Shown: positions 37,909 to 46,528, counted from the first letter of the stretch. The stretch is 64,000 nucleotides of DNA from Leptospira sp. WS58.C1 (GCF_040833995.1 NZ_CP162137.1:248001-312000), one strand, 5' to 3'. Numbers and translations: made by a program. Notes: generated by a model not told the origin, from the sequence alone.

Positions 37909-39093
37909 TCAGGCGCCCAGAACTCGGTTACCGCTATCCGAAACAATTTTGGCCTCTTCCCAAGGATCTTGAGATTTTTGAGCCGGTAAGCGGACCCAAA
38001 TTAGATTTCTCTGGTTCGGTCTTTTGTAAGGGGAGAAGAATGCGGAAAGTGGATAAATTTCCCAGCCTGTTTCCTTCTCCCAAACTTTTAATTTAGAATA
38101 CGGGTCTTGGCTATGGACTTTAGGGAAGAAAAGAAGAAGGTCATTTCCCTTCTTTGGAAATTTTCGCCGGAGTTCCAATAACAAACAGCCCATGGTCCAT
38201 CTAAAATTAATCTCCGAAATCGTGCGTAAAACTTCCGTTCCTTCGGATCTATAGAAAAAAGAATCCACGGAACCGAATCCTTCGTAGGTCGGATGGAATT
38301 TACAGATCCTTGAAAAAGGTTCAGACATTTCGGAAAGGTAATTTTCAATTTCTGAAAATTCTCCCATCCAAGTCCCTGAATATTTTCCTTTTTGATCGTT
38401 GAGTAGAATGGTAGCTTCTTCTATCTTAAATTTTCCGTTTTTCGCGGAGAATAATAAACTGAAATCTTTCGTTCGATCCACCCATGTCTCGATCCGAAAA
38501 GGTTCTTTTTTTACTTTTAAGAACATATCCGCCAGGTCTTTTAGTCCCGAGACATCTCTAAATTTCTGAGAACCTGCAAATCCGAACTCGGTCTTAAAAA
38601 CGAATTTTTGCTCGGAAGAGAAGCGATCTTTTTCATTACGGAGAAACTTCTCCCAATCTTGCCGATTACGAATAGAGTAAGAAAAAAAATTCGGATTGTT
38701 CTCTTGGTTCCAATCATTTTGGTTCAATTTAGATCCGTATTCCCTTGCCGTTTCAAGAATAACCGGATCTATCTCTAAATCATTCTTTTCGGAATTCCAA
38801 CGGGAGATTTTCCCCCATTCTTCCAACTGGATCTCTTTTTTATTTTGCAAAGATTGTTTTCGATTTCTGAGGAGAATAGGTTTTGGGATCTGTACACCCT
38901 TCTCCTTCCAGTATTCGATCCAATTTTCCTCCGGTGGTGAATGAGCTAAAACTTTTGCGGAGTCCGGAAATGAATTCAGAACTAAAAAAGAGGATTCTAA
39001 AACGGAATTCCTGGCTTCCAATTCTCTCGGAAATAATTTTCCAAGTCGGAGTTCCTCTTCGAAATAGGCATTCGGACGGAAGATTCGAGGCAT
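37909..39093 (-). CDS. ATP-grasp-like hypothetical protein
   Basis: 394 residues, no signal peptide. The C-terminal two thirds has features of an ATP-grasp ligase: 'KFVFKTEFGFAGSQKF' (glycine loop after an ATP-binding Lys), 'IETWVDRTKDFSLLF', and 'YEGFGSVDSFFY' followed by 'ISEINFRWTMG', where Glu and Asn fit the two Mg ligands. The ligated substrates are unknown. It lies upstream of the oxidase subunit gene on the same strand, 95 nt apart. Confidence 0.7.
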   Translation of the reverse strand: MPRIFRPNAYFEEELRLGKLFPRELEARNSVLESSFLVLNSFPDSAKVLAHSPPEENWIEYWKEKGVQIPKPILLRNRKQSLQNKKEIQLEEWGKISRWNSEKNDLEIDPVILETAREYGSKLNQNDWNQENNPNFFSYSIRNRQDWEKFLRNEKDRFSSEQKFVFKTEFGFAGSQKFRDVSGLKDLADMFLKVKKEPFRIETWVDRTKDFSLLFSAKNGKFKIEEATILLNDQKGKYSGTWMGEFSEIENYLSEMSEPFSRICKFHPTYEGFGSVDSFFYRSEGTEVLRTISEINFRWTMGCLLLELRRKFPKKGNDLLLFFPKVHSQDPYSKLKVWEKETGWEIYPLSAFFSPYKRPNQRNLIWVRLPAQKSQDPWEEAKIVSDSGNRVLGA

Positions 39094-39179
39094 AATCAGG
39101 AAAGAACCCTGGAAAAAATCCTTTTTAGGATCAAGATTAGGGTATAGTCTTTTCGATATTTAGAAGGAAGGCAGTTCTA

Positions 39180-39974
39180 ATGAAAACCCTTATCTTTCTC
39201 ATAATTTCCCTTTTGGCCGTATTCGTACAAATAGATGCGGCTCCTAAAATCCTGACTATGGAAGAAAGAGAGATCGAACGTCAGATCGAAGCCATCCGTA
39301 AGGCTGGGTTTTCGGACATTGAGATAGACAACTTGCACGCTTCTATCTCTCAGAATATCCATCAGATCAATAAGATCCTTCAGATGGATACCACCAAAAA
39401 AGCGTTAAGATATATCGGTGACGAGCCGCAGGAATTACCTCAATTCTTAAAAACGGATAGGGATAATAAACCATATCTAGAATTGGACATGGGTTCCGGA
39501 GAATCTTTCTGGGACTTCCCTAAAACTTATCTTTTTAACGCTCGTATCTTTATATATCCGGGCACCAATCCTGAAAAACTAGAAAAAATTATTATGCAAT
39601 TCAAGCGTACAAACTCGAACGGAGAAATTTTCGTAAGAGAAATGCGTAGAGTGATCAATATAGATCCTAAAGGACCTCAGATCGGAAGTGAAGGAAAAAG
39701 AACTCCGAACAACAATAAAGAGATCAAATTAGAATATTATTCCAGCTATGATACCGAATTGATCTGGCCGGATACTCCTGTCCAATCTATTGCACCTAGT
39801 GTGGAGACCAAACTACATGAGGAAACCAATCCTCTACCTTATAATAAACAAAAACAGATTATCGTAACGTACAAGAAATACCTTCGTAAGGTGGACAAGA
39901 ATGTTCGCCATAAGTTGAGAGATCTGGAACTCAACCAAAAGAGACTTGTTTCTAAGATGTTGGAATTCCAATAA
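39180..39974 (+). CDS. Exported Leptospira-type protein, unknown (possible FcpB candidate)
   Basis: 264 residues with a signal peptide (IFLIISLLAVFVQIDAA) and AGGAAGG before the ATG. The N-terminal region is helical ('EEREIERQIEAIRKAGFSDIEIDNLHASISQNI'), the middle is beta-rich, and the C-terminus is a basic helix. Periplasmic location and size would fit the second flagellar-coiling protein FcpB, but I cannot confirm that from memory and give no symbol. A strong terminator follows. Confidence 0.75.
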   Translation: MKTLIFLIISLLAVFVQIDAAPKILTMEEREIERQIEAIRKAGFSDIEIDNLHASISQNIHQINKILQMDTTKKALRYIGDEPQELPQFLKTDRDNKPYLELDMGSGESFWDFPKTYLFNARIFIYPGTNPEKLEKIIMQFKRTNSNGEIFVREMRRVINIDPKGPQIGSEGKRTPNNNKEIKLEYYSSYDTELIWPDTPVQSIAPSVETKLHEETNPLPYNKQKQIIVTYKKYLRKVDKNVRHKLRDLELNQKRLVSKMLEFQ

Positions 39975-40003
39975 GAAAAAAGATTAGAACTTTAGAATAA
40001 GGG

Positions 40004-40031
40004 AAAAGGCGAGCCGATCGGTTCGCCTTTT
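40004..40031 (+). terminator. Intrinsic terminator
   Basis: AAAAGGCGA / TCGCCTTTT form a 9-bp stem that extends inward by a G-T pair and CC/GG, 30 nt after the stop of the preceding gene. Confidence 0.85.
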
Positions 40032-40185
40032 GATTATTGAGAAATATCATAGTATACTGCGGTTTCTACGAGAACTAGAAGAAGGAAAATCTGTGGCAAA
40101 ATTAGCCGGATCTCTTGTCCTATTTGGACCAGGACCTTTTCGGGAAGTTAATAAACTTCTTAAACGATTATCTTCTATTGCATGA
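40030..40185 (+). CDS. Possible 51-residue small protein in an otherwise empty gap
   Basis: A TTG-initiated frame with good coding character ('LRFLRELEEGKSVAKLAG', 'REVNKLLKRLSSIA'), starting at the T-run of the terminator. A GTG at 40093, with AGAAGGA 6 nt upstream, would give a 31-residue basic peptide instead. It may be a small gene, a leader, or the remnant of a larger gene. The 174 nt between its end and the next start hold no other feature I can see. Confidence 0.3.
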   Translation: MIIEKYHSILRFLRELEEGKSVAKLAGSLVLFGPGPFREVNKLLKRLSSIA

Positions 40186-40359
40186 CGTTAGTTTTCACTG
40201 GTTGGATAACGATTGTTATCCACCTGGGTGAAGTAATGTATCCCATAAACAGGGGTAAGGTCCCTAATTTAAGAATATCCAATGGATCTGAAAACGGATC
40301 AAAAAAATGTTTTCGGTTTCTCGCTTGCCTTTTCTTGGCGAAAAGGATTCTATTTACCG

Positions 40360-40917
40360 ATGGCTATCCATTCCGTTTTCGGTAAATTACAATTCAAACC
40401 TGGCGAAGGGGAGATTTGTGTTTTATCTTCTCCTTATGAATTCGAACCTGCACTTTCCAGTTTAGGGGCTCCTGTAGATCGAGCGCTAAGGTCCGGAAAA
40501 AGATACAGACTCATTCTTGCCTTCGTTCAAACCGAAGTCGAGATACGTAATATCGCCTCAATGGTACCGACTACCTTGGTGGACGACGGGCTTTTATGGT
40601 TGGCCTATCCAAAGAAGACCTCCCGAAAATATAATGTATCCATTCATAGGGATGCGGGGTGGGATCCGCTCGGAAAGATCAGTTTCGAAGGGGTTAGATT
40701 GATCTCTATAGACGATGATTGGTCCGCACTTAGATTCAGGCATACTTCTCATATTAAGAATACGGAAAAAGATCCGAGCCTTACCGCAAGCGAAGACGGT
40801 AAGAAAAGGGTAGCACCGAAGAAAAAACCCTCCAAGAAGAAGGCCGTTCCTAAAAAATCTTCACCCAAGAAAAAAGCAGCATCCAAGTCTCCTAAGAAAA
40901 AGGTTAAAAAGAAATAA
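40360..40917 (+). CDS. DUF3052-like protein with histone-H1-like Lys/Pro/Ala tail
   Basis: About 185 residues from ATG 40360 (AAGGA 12 nt upstream; ATG 40282 would add 26 residues). Residues 1-130 align with DUF3052 features also seen in the protein at 36719: 'VFGKLQFKPGEGEICVLSSP', 'YRLILAFVQTEVEI', 'GLLWLAYPKKTS' and 'DDDWSALRFRH'. Residues ~145-185 are almost only Lys, Pro, Ala and Ser with repeated PKKK/SKKK units, like histone H1 tails or bacterial Hc1-type nucleoid proteins. This implies nucleic-acid binding (inference). Confidence 0.85.
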   Translation: MAIHSVFGKLQFKPGEGEICVLSSPYEFEPALSSLGAPVDRALRSGKRYRLILAFVQTEVEIRNIASMVPTTLVDDGLLWLAYPKKTSRKYNVSIHRDAGWDPLGKISFEGVRLISIDDDWSALRFRHTSHIKNTEKDPSLTASEDGKKRVAPKKKPSKKKAVPKKSSPKKKAASKSPKKKVKKK

Positions 40918-41054
40918 GAAGGATTTGATTTTTTCGGATCCAGGAATTTTTCTTAGGTTCTCTTACTTCTTTTTGCAAAAAGAAGTCTTTCTTGATATCT
41001 ATCGGGATAGGTTCTCCATAGGTTCTCTTTTGGAGAATAAAGCGGTATACTTGC

Positions 41055-41630
41055 ATGTCAGAAAAGTTTTCGGGCCTTTTAACCAAATTTATTTTTTATA
41101 ATATAATCGGTATATTGCTGGTCCTTACTTATTGTACTCCGTCCGTCGATAAAACGCCTTATAAGGAATTAAGGGAACTCGCATTCGAAACGGAATACGA
41201 TGATATCGGCATCAAAAATCCGAACGGAAAAACGGTCGTCTACGGGATCATTATGGATTGGCCCACCCAAAGAGAGATTGTCACTTTAGTCACATTCCTT
41301 TCCGGAGACGCTAGCTTATTTTTAACTTCGGGAGCTTCCTTTATTGGCGGTGGGGGAAGGGAAAGTATCCAAAAAAGTTCCATACGTTTGATCCACAAAT
41401 ATGCTTATCTTTGGAAAGAGGGAAAGAAGGTTCGCTGGACCCCGAATCCTGACTTGGATCAGGTAAGATTCTTTTTTTTAACCACACAAGGTACTTATTA
41501 TCTGGAAGATACGGTCAGCGAAATAGATTCGGATACTTCTACCCTAACGCCAATGTTTGATGAGGCGCAAGCCGTGATCTCTGAAATAAGAATAGAAGCG
41601 GAAAAAGAAAAGGATGATGAGGACGAGTAA
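41055..41630 (+). CDS. Putative lipoprotein
   Basis: 191 residues. A hydrophobic N-terminus ('FIFYNIIGILLVLTYC') ends in a spirochaete-style lipobox with Cys27. The mature part includes 'ASLFLTSGASFIGGGG' and an acidic tail (EKEKDDEDE). No family recognised. It ends 1 nt before the stop of the convergent small gene. Confidence 0.75.
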   Translation: MSEKFSGLLTKFIFYNIIGILLVLTYCTPSVDKTPYKELRELAFETEYDDIGIKNPNGKTVVYGIIMDWPTQREIVTLVTFLSGDASLFLTSGASFIGGGGRESIQKSSIRLIHKYAYLWKEGKKVRWTPNPDLDQVRFFFLTTQGTYYLEDTVSEIDSDTSTLTPMFDEAQAVISEIRIEAEKEKDDEDE

Positions 41631-41861
41631 TCAACTCGCGGAGTCCCTTCTTACGATCAGGTCACTGATCACTTTTTCTTCCGTGAGATATTTGCGATTC
41701 AAATACGAGATCGCGTAGTTCAGAAATTTAGGAATTTCTTTACCGGCATCCAATAGGTCCAATTTTGTTTGGGTCAATTCGTCCATCGTCGCCAGAGCCA
41801 ATTTTCTTTGGCTCTGGTGGGTTTCGAATTCGTCCTCTGTATGGAATTCCGTGCCAGCCAC
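41631..41861 (-). CDS. Small helical hypothetical protein
   Basis: 76 residues from GTG 41861, without a clear ribosome site; ATG for 'MDELTQTK' further in is an alternative. The composition is normal for a coding region: acidic N-terminus, then helices ('KLDLLDAGKEIPKFLNYAISYLNRKYL'). Abuts the convergent lipoprotein gene. Confidence 0.55.
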   Translation of the reverse strand: MAGTEFHTEDEFETHQSQRKLALATMDELTQTKLDLLDAGKEIPKFLNYAISYLNRKYLTEEKVISDLIVRRDSAS

Positions 41862-41919
41862 GATCTAAGTATAAGAGTATAGTTTCGTATTTTCAAGCAA
41901 AAGCTTGGAAGAAGGAGAA

Positions 41920-43272
41920 CTATTGCCCTCCGTTTTTCTCCCATTCCTTGGCTTTTTCGACCCCTCTTTTTTCGTTCACAAACATGTTGATGATCAAGGA
42001 AATAAAGAAGAATACGGCGACCACTAAGAACGCATTTCGTAGATCGAAAATTTTCTGTAATATACCGATCGCAAAAACTCCGATGGCGGCCGCCAATTTT
42101 CCGGAAAGACCCCAGAGCCCGAAAAATTCTCCCGATTTGGATTCAGGGGAGAAGATCCCAACAATCGCCCTACTTGCGGATTGGGTGGAACCGACTCCCG
42201 AACCTGCTAGAGTTCCAAAGATCACGAACACCCATTGTACGGATATATCCACACCTAGTCCGTTCACAAATCCAGTAATCTCTCTTACGAAATAAATTCC
42301 GATCAGACATAGTATCCAAAAGACCAAAGTGATATTAAAAGTTTTTTTGGCTCCGATCCTATCCTGAACGAATCCGAAGAAGATCGCTCCTATCATCGCA
42401 AAAAATTGGAGTAAGATAAATAATGCGGTTTCTTGTTCCGATGTGATCTTAATTTCCTGATTTCCGTATAGGAACGCAAACGCGATTACGATTGCAAGAG
42501 CAGCCATGGAGAAGAAAAGAGATATCAAATATATGACTAAATCTCTGAAGTAACCGATCGATTTAAGGGTTTCTATCAATTGGCCGAATCCGATCGTAAG
42601 ATAACTTTTTCCTTCCGGTCTTTCCGCATGCGGTCTATATTCTTTCAAAAGTAAGAATGTCGGAATTCCAGCTAGTAAAAAGAAGAATGCGGTCAGAGGT
42701 CCTACGTATCTTAAGGAACCGTAGATGGCAGGATCAATAGAAGGCGCCACGAAAGTTTGGACCAAGAATACGGAAAGTAAACCTCCCATATACCCGATAC
42801 CCCAAGCATAACCGGAAATTTTTCCTAATTCTTCCTTTGGACCTAAATGTGGTAAGAAGGAAGAAGCAAAGTTTTCTCCGGATGCAAAGAAGAAGTTAGA
42901 AAGAATGATCAGAGCAAAACCTAATTCCCAAGAACCAGGAGTGGAAACTAACCAAAGAGCGGCAGTGCTGATTATACAGCTTATATAACTCCAAAAGAGA
43001 AACGCTTTCTTTTTCGCGGAGAAGTCGGAGATAGCGCCGAATAAAGGACCGGTTGCCACCACTAATAAATAAGAAAAAAATAAAGCTAAACCAAACAGGA
43101 AATTCCCGTCTTCATAAGGATTTGCCGGATTGGAGGAGATTGGGACAATTACTTCCGCGAAAACTCTGCAATAGATAACTGTTATAATTACAGTGGTATA
43201 ACTAGAATTGGCGAAATCGAACATGCACCATCCGAAAATTTCCCGTAGGGGAGCGCGTTTGGTTACTTGCAT
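41920..43272 (-). CDS. MFS transporter, UMF1/Atg22-like
   Basis: 450 residues with twelve membrane helices. The N-terminal 'EIFGWCMFDFANSSYTTVIITVIY' is diagnostic of the UMF1 family (vacuolar effluxer Atg22-like MFS proteins), supported by 'SASRAIVGIFSPESKSGEFFGLWGLSGKLAAAIG'. The family is linked to amino-acid export in fungi; the bacterial substrate is unknown. The 243 nt upstream to the next gene show nothing recognisable apart from its promoter space. Confidence 0.9.
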   Translation of the reverse strand: MQVTKRAPLREIFGWCMFDFANSSYTTVIITVIYCRVFAEVIVPISSNPANPYEDGNFLFGLALFFSYLLVVATGPLFGAISDFSAKKKAFLFWSYISCIISTAALWLVSTPGSWELGFALIILSNFFFASGENFASSFLPHLGPKEELGKISGYAWGIGYMGGLLSVFLVQTFVAPSIDPAIYGSLRYVGPLTAFFFLLAGIPTFLLLKEYRPHAERPEGKSYLTIGFGQLIETLKSIGYFRDLVIYLISLFFSMAALAIVIAFAFLYGNQEIKITSEQETALFILLQFFAMIGAIFFGFVQDRIGAKKTFNITLVFWILCLIGIYFVREITGFVNGLGVDISVQWVFVIFGTLAGSGVGSTQSASRAIVGIFSPESKSGEFFGLWGLSGKLAAAIGVFAIGILQKIFDLRNAFLVVAVFFFISLIINMFVNEKRGVEKAKEWEKNGGQ

Positions 43273-43515
43273 TCTGTAGGTTTCCTTTATGGAATTTTCC
43301 GCATGAGGATGAGCTTGAAAGTCCAGCTGTCAACGAGAAATATCCCTCCTGGAATCCGTTATACGAACCTTTCTCCAAGGTTCAGGTTCTTGAGACCAGG
43401 ATGTCAGGAGTATAATTCGTGTACCGAATGGAAAAAAAATTCTCTTGATCCGGGCCTTCTTATGTTTAGCTTGAGTGATGGTTTTGCTTTCGGCGTCCAA
43501 TAATTAGAAGGCCTA

Positions 43516-43743
43516 ATGAATTCTTCCGACTTTAGTCAAATAGACCTAAATGCCCTGATGCGACCCAGAAAGGTCTGCGTATGCAACCAGGTATCCGAAG
43601 AGGATATAACAAATTCTATTCGTCGAGGGAATGACACATTAGGTAAATTGATGAGAGACACGAATTGTTGTACCGGCTGTGGTACCTGTAGAGGAAGAGT
43701 TCTCAAATTGCTTTCCGAAACCCTCGCTTCTAAACCTCAATGA
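43516..43743 (+). CDS. BFD-like [2Fe-2S]-binding protein
   Basis: 75 residues. The four cluster Cys of the bacterioferritin-associated ferredoxin fold are present: 'CVC' and, 31 residues later, 'CCTGCGTC'. BFD proteins reduce bacterioferritin to mobilise iron, or form domains of NAD(P)H-dependent reductases. No bacterioferritin gene is nearby. It overlaps the reductase gene downstream as ATGA, so the two are likely translated together. Confidence 0.88.
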   Translation: MNSSDFSQIDLNALMRPRKVCVCNQVSEEDITNSIRRGNDTLGKLMRDTNCCTGCGTCRGRVLKLLSETLASKPQ

Positions 43744-44408
43744 GCGGTCGTTTTGTATCCGTAAATATGGCTATTACCTTGGACGGAAAGGTATGCCGCC
43801 CCGATGGTAAATGGTACGGTCTTTCTTCCAGAAATGATAAAAGAAGAATGGACCAGATCCGCTCCGAAGCGGACGCTCTTATCCTCGGAAAAAACAGCAT
43901 ACTCAACGATGATCCTGTAACTCACCTCAGATATGTGGAATCGGAGAAGGAACCTAGAGCCATTCTTCTTGTCAGAACAGGAACAATTCCTTCCGATAAA
44001 AAAGTATTCCATTTTTCTAAAGTAAAACCGCTGCTATTTTGCACTTCTAATAACGAATCCCAGGTTAGGTCCGAATTATCCGAGTTTGCAGAAATAGTCA
44101 CACTACAGGGGGAAGATCTGGCCCCGGAGATCATCCTGAACGAATTGGAAAAAAGGGGATATACCAAAATCCTTTTAGAGGGCGGTCCCAGACTGAACGA
44201 TTCCTTTTTCAGATCGGGACTAGTGGATAGACTTTATCTTACGATTGTTCCATTTTTAATAGGGCAATTCGGATTACCTTCGATCACGGGAGGAGAATTC
44301 GCATACCATAACTTTGATCAAGAGATTTGGAAATTGGTATCTTCCGAACTGAAAGAACAGGAAGTATTTTTGATATACGACAAACAAACTAGCCCGGAAG
44401 TCCGATGA
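43740..44408 (+). CDS. RibD C-terminal (pyrimidine reductase/DHFR-fold) reductase
   Basis: 222 residues, a stand-alone RibD_C domain. 'FVSVNMAITLDGKVCRPDG' and 'RSEADALILGKNSILNDDP' are typical of the NADPH site, as are 'ILLEGGPRLNDSFFRSGLVDRLYL' near the end. RibD_C enzymes reduce the ribose of a riboflavin precursor, but stand-alone members also include other reductases. It is between a [2Fe-2S] protein and a transglycosylase, with 4-nt overlaps both sides. Confidence 0.88.
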   Translation: MSGRFVSVNMAITLDGKVCRPDGKWYGLSSRNDKRRMDQIRSEADALILGKNSILNDDPVTHLRYVESEKEPRAILLVRTGTIPSDKKVFHFSKVKPLLFCTSNNESQVRSELSEFAEIVTLQGEDLAPEIILNELEKRGYTKILLEGGPRLNDSFFRSGLVDRLYLTIVPFLIGQFGLPSITGGEFAYHNFDQEIWKLVSSELKEQEVFLIYDKQTSPEVR

Positions 44409-45049
44409 ACGAGCGAAATCATTTTTTGCATAGATGGTTTTTTTTCGGGATCAGAAGTGTCCTGGTATTGGTATTCCTTCTTCTAATCTATTACCAAACC
44501 TTTCCGGAAAAAAGGATCTTATTCAGAGAGAACAAACTCATATACCTACCGGAGAATTTAGAATCCGTCCCGCTTGAAAACGATTGGGTAAGATTGGAAG
44601 AATTGCCACCCGGAAGTTTGGAATATTTGGTAGAAGTAGAAGATTATAGATTCTATAGACATAGAGGATATTCTTTAGCGGATATTCAATCTTCCATCAT
44701 ACAGGCCGTATTTTTGTTCAGGAGGTTGAGAGGTGCAAGTACTTTGGATCAACAACTTGCCAGGACATTATTTTTATCCAGAGATAAAACATTAACCCGC
44801 AAATTGAAAGAGATCCGGATCGCGCAAGCATTGGATGAAGAGCTAGGCAAAAAGGGAGTTTTGGAATATTATTTGAATTTGGTATATTGGGGAAGAGGGC
44901 TGAACGGGATCTATAGATCTTCCAAATATTATTTTAATAAACATCCGGGAAATCTACTTCCCAGAGAATTTAAAGCCTTGGTCCAAATATTAAAAAAACC
45001 GGATGCGTATACCAGAGAAGAAGTCAGGGAACTTTCTTTAGGGTTTTGA
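44405..45049 (+). CDS. Monofunctional GT51 peptidoglycan transglycosylase (MtgA-like)
   Basis: 214 residues: one N-terminal membrane anchor ('VLVLVFLLLIYY') followed by a single GT51 domain. Motif 1 'VEDYRFYRHRGYSLADI' supplies the catalytic Glu, and motif 2 'RGASTLDQQLARTLFLS' matches GaSTitQQ; 'YLNLVYWGRGLNGI' is the later conserved block. No transpeptidase domain. It polymerises lipid II in the periplasm. ATGA overlap with the reductase gene makes this the last gene of a three-gene unit. Confidence 0.9.
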   Translation: MNERNHFLHRWFFFGIRSVLVLVFLLLIYYQTFPEKRILFRENKLIYLPENLESVPLENDWVRLEELPPGSLEYLVEVEDYRFYRHRGYSLADIQSSIIQAVFLFRRLRGASTLDQQLARTLFLSRDKTLTRKLKEIRIAQALDEELGKKGVLEYYLNLVYWGRGLNGIYRSSKYYFNKHPGNLLPREFKALVQILKKPDAYTREEVRELSLGF

Positions 45050-45180
45050 AACTCGAAATCCGAATTTGCGCCTGGGTAAAAACCCGAAAATTCGGCTCTT
45101 TTCTACTTACTAAAAACTTCTATTTTTTCTTTGAAAAAAAGTGGACTTCCGAGATTGGTCCGAAATACTGGTTATAGATT

Positions 45181-45297
<117 letters not shown>

Positions 45298-45314
45298 TTC
45301 TACCGCAATCATAT

Positions 45315-45341
45315 AGGCCGGATTCATCTCCGGCCTTTTTT
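45315..45341 (+). terminator. 5S rRNA terminator
   Basis: AGGCCGG / CCGGCCT stem (7 bp), 8-nt loop and T6, 18 nt after the 5S gene. Confidence 0.92.
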
Positions 45342-45593
45342 ATTTCTCCAAACATCTTCCGTAAAATCAAAGCTTACAATTCTCGATGGGTCGATATCAT
45401 TACGGTTTATTCCGTATCTATCGAATTCTGAACAGGGAGTATAAAGTTTGGAACCCGGCCGATCTACCTAAAGACTATTAGAAATAGTGAATATGATCAA
45501 TGTAATGTGATCCATGGAATATCGACCGTTCGAAAAAAGATATTTCCAAATGAAATTTTTTTCCAAAATTTGGACCGTATTTATTTTGTAAGC
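45342..45593. other. Gene-free interval between 5S terminator and small-RNA promoter
   Basis: About 250 AT-rich nt. No convincing reading frame, tRNA or terminator is seen on either strand. Confidence 0.5.
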
Positions 45594-45622
45594 TTGACGA
45601 TTTAAAGACTCGATAGTAGAAT
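45594..45622 (+). promoter_or_regulatory. Strong sigma-70-type promoter in gene-free region
   Basis: TTGACG (45594-45599), a spacer of exactly 17 nt, then TAGAAT (45617-45622). This is 5/6 matches for each box. No reading frame follows closely; a terminator lies 117 nt beyond the -10 box. Confidence 0.65.
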
Positions 45623-45626
45623 GCGG

Positions 45627-45773
45627 ACCGCTCTGAAGGTATGGACCCGGGGAGTTGATGTTAGATTAGATGGGCATTTTATATCCTAAATTCGGGTTCC
45701 AGTTGATGTACTATGGCGGTTGATTCCTGACTGTGCTTGGTCGGGAGGAATTCCCCTCCCGACCCACCTTTTT
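45627..45773 (+). ncRNA. Candidate small RNA, ~145 nt, unknown family
   Basis: The stretch is bounded by a near-consensus promoter and a strong terminator and has no plausible reading frame. It can fold: GACCGC (45626-45631) with GCGGTT (45716-45721), TGGACCCG (45642-45649) with CGGGTTCCA (45693-45701, one bulge), and an inner TTAGAT/ATCCTAA hairpin. The 9-mer AGTTGATGT occurs twice (45653-45661, 45701-45709), with a third GTTGAT at 45719. It does not show the hallmarks of SRP RNA, tmRNA or RNase P RNA. The 5' end is approximate. Confidence 0.55.
45739..45773 (+). terminator. Intrinsic terminator of candidate small RNA
   Basis: GGTCGGGAGG / CCTCCCGACC is a perfect 10-bp stem with a 6-nt loop, followed after CACC by T5. 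Confidence 0.85.
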
Positions 45774-45952
45774 AAAACGATTCTAATATAATTTTTTTGA
45801 AATATAGGAAATTTATTTCGTTTTATTGAACTTACTTGTCCGGTTGAGATCGAACGGAATAAAAAATATTTTTCAGTCGGCGATAATTCAGGATCGCAAA
45901 TTCTTTTTCGATATAGATCCTTGTCGAACCATTCGATTTAGGAGTCGATAGA

Positions 45953-46528
45953 ATGTATCGTAAACCGATATATCTTTTAAAATTTATAACTAGTATTCTC
46001 TTTACAGGTCTACTTCTCATAGGTGGAACTTCTCTTTCTGCCGAGTCCCAATGCCAAGGTTTATCCAAAGGCCAATGTGAATCCGATTCTGATTGTACCT
46101 GGGTATCCGGCTATTCCAAACAAGACGGTACGAATGTTGATGCTTATTGCAGGGCGAAACCTGGAAAGGCATCCGATTCAGGAGATTCAGTAAAGAAATC
46201 TAAGGCTAAAAAGTCCGAAGATAAGGACGATGACGACGATCAAGACGAGCCTAAAAAGAAAAAATCTAAAAAAGACAAGGATGAGGATAAGGAATCCAAG
46301 AAATCTAAAAAAGATAAAGATGAGGACGATTCCGATTCTAAGAAATCCAAGAAGGACAAAGACGATGACGATGAGGGCGATTCCAAAAAACCTAAAAAGT
46401 CAAAGAAGTCTAAAAAAGATAAAGACGATGGGGACTCTAAGAAATCTAAGAAGTCTAAAAAAGACAAGGATGATGATGGAGACTCAAAGAAGTCTAAAAA
46501 ATCCAAAAAGAAAAAGAAAGACGACTAA
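45953..46528 (+). CDS. Exported Lys/Asp polyampholyte protein
   Basis: 191 residues with TTAGGAG before the ATG. A signal peptide (FITSILFTGLLLIGGTSLSA) is followed by a ~45-residue Cys-containing head ('CQGLSKGQCESDSDCTWV', fourth Cys near 'DAYCRA'), then ~115 residues made almost only of Lys, Asp, Ser and Glu in imperfect repeats of the type SKKSKKDKDDD. This tail must be disordered. The head recalls small disulfide modules of the QC-X-W type. Function unknown: cation buffering, surface charge, or nucleic-acid/polysaccharide contact are all guesses. A terminator follows. Confidence 0.85.
   Translation: MYRKPIYLLKFITSILFTGLLLIGGTSLSAESQCQGLSKGQCESDSDCTWVSGYSKQDGTNVDAYCRAKPGKASDSGDSVKKSKAKKSEDKDDDDDQDEPKKKKSKKDKDEDKESKKSKKDKDEDDSDSKKSKKDKDDDDEGDSKKPKKSKKSKKDKDDGDSKKSKKSKKDKDDDGDSKKSKKSKKKKKDD

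Noticed and set aside
45627..45773. Identification as 6S, SRP or tmRNA
   Set aside because: The 5' and 3' ends do not pair into a 6S rod, and neither the SRP tetraloop helix nor tmRNA tag/tRNA-like ends are visible.
46240..46506. Minus-strand frame of Ser/Leu/Phe/Asp repeats
   Set aside because: It is only the antisense reading of the Lys/Asp repeat codons.
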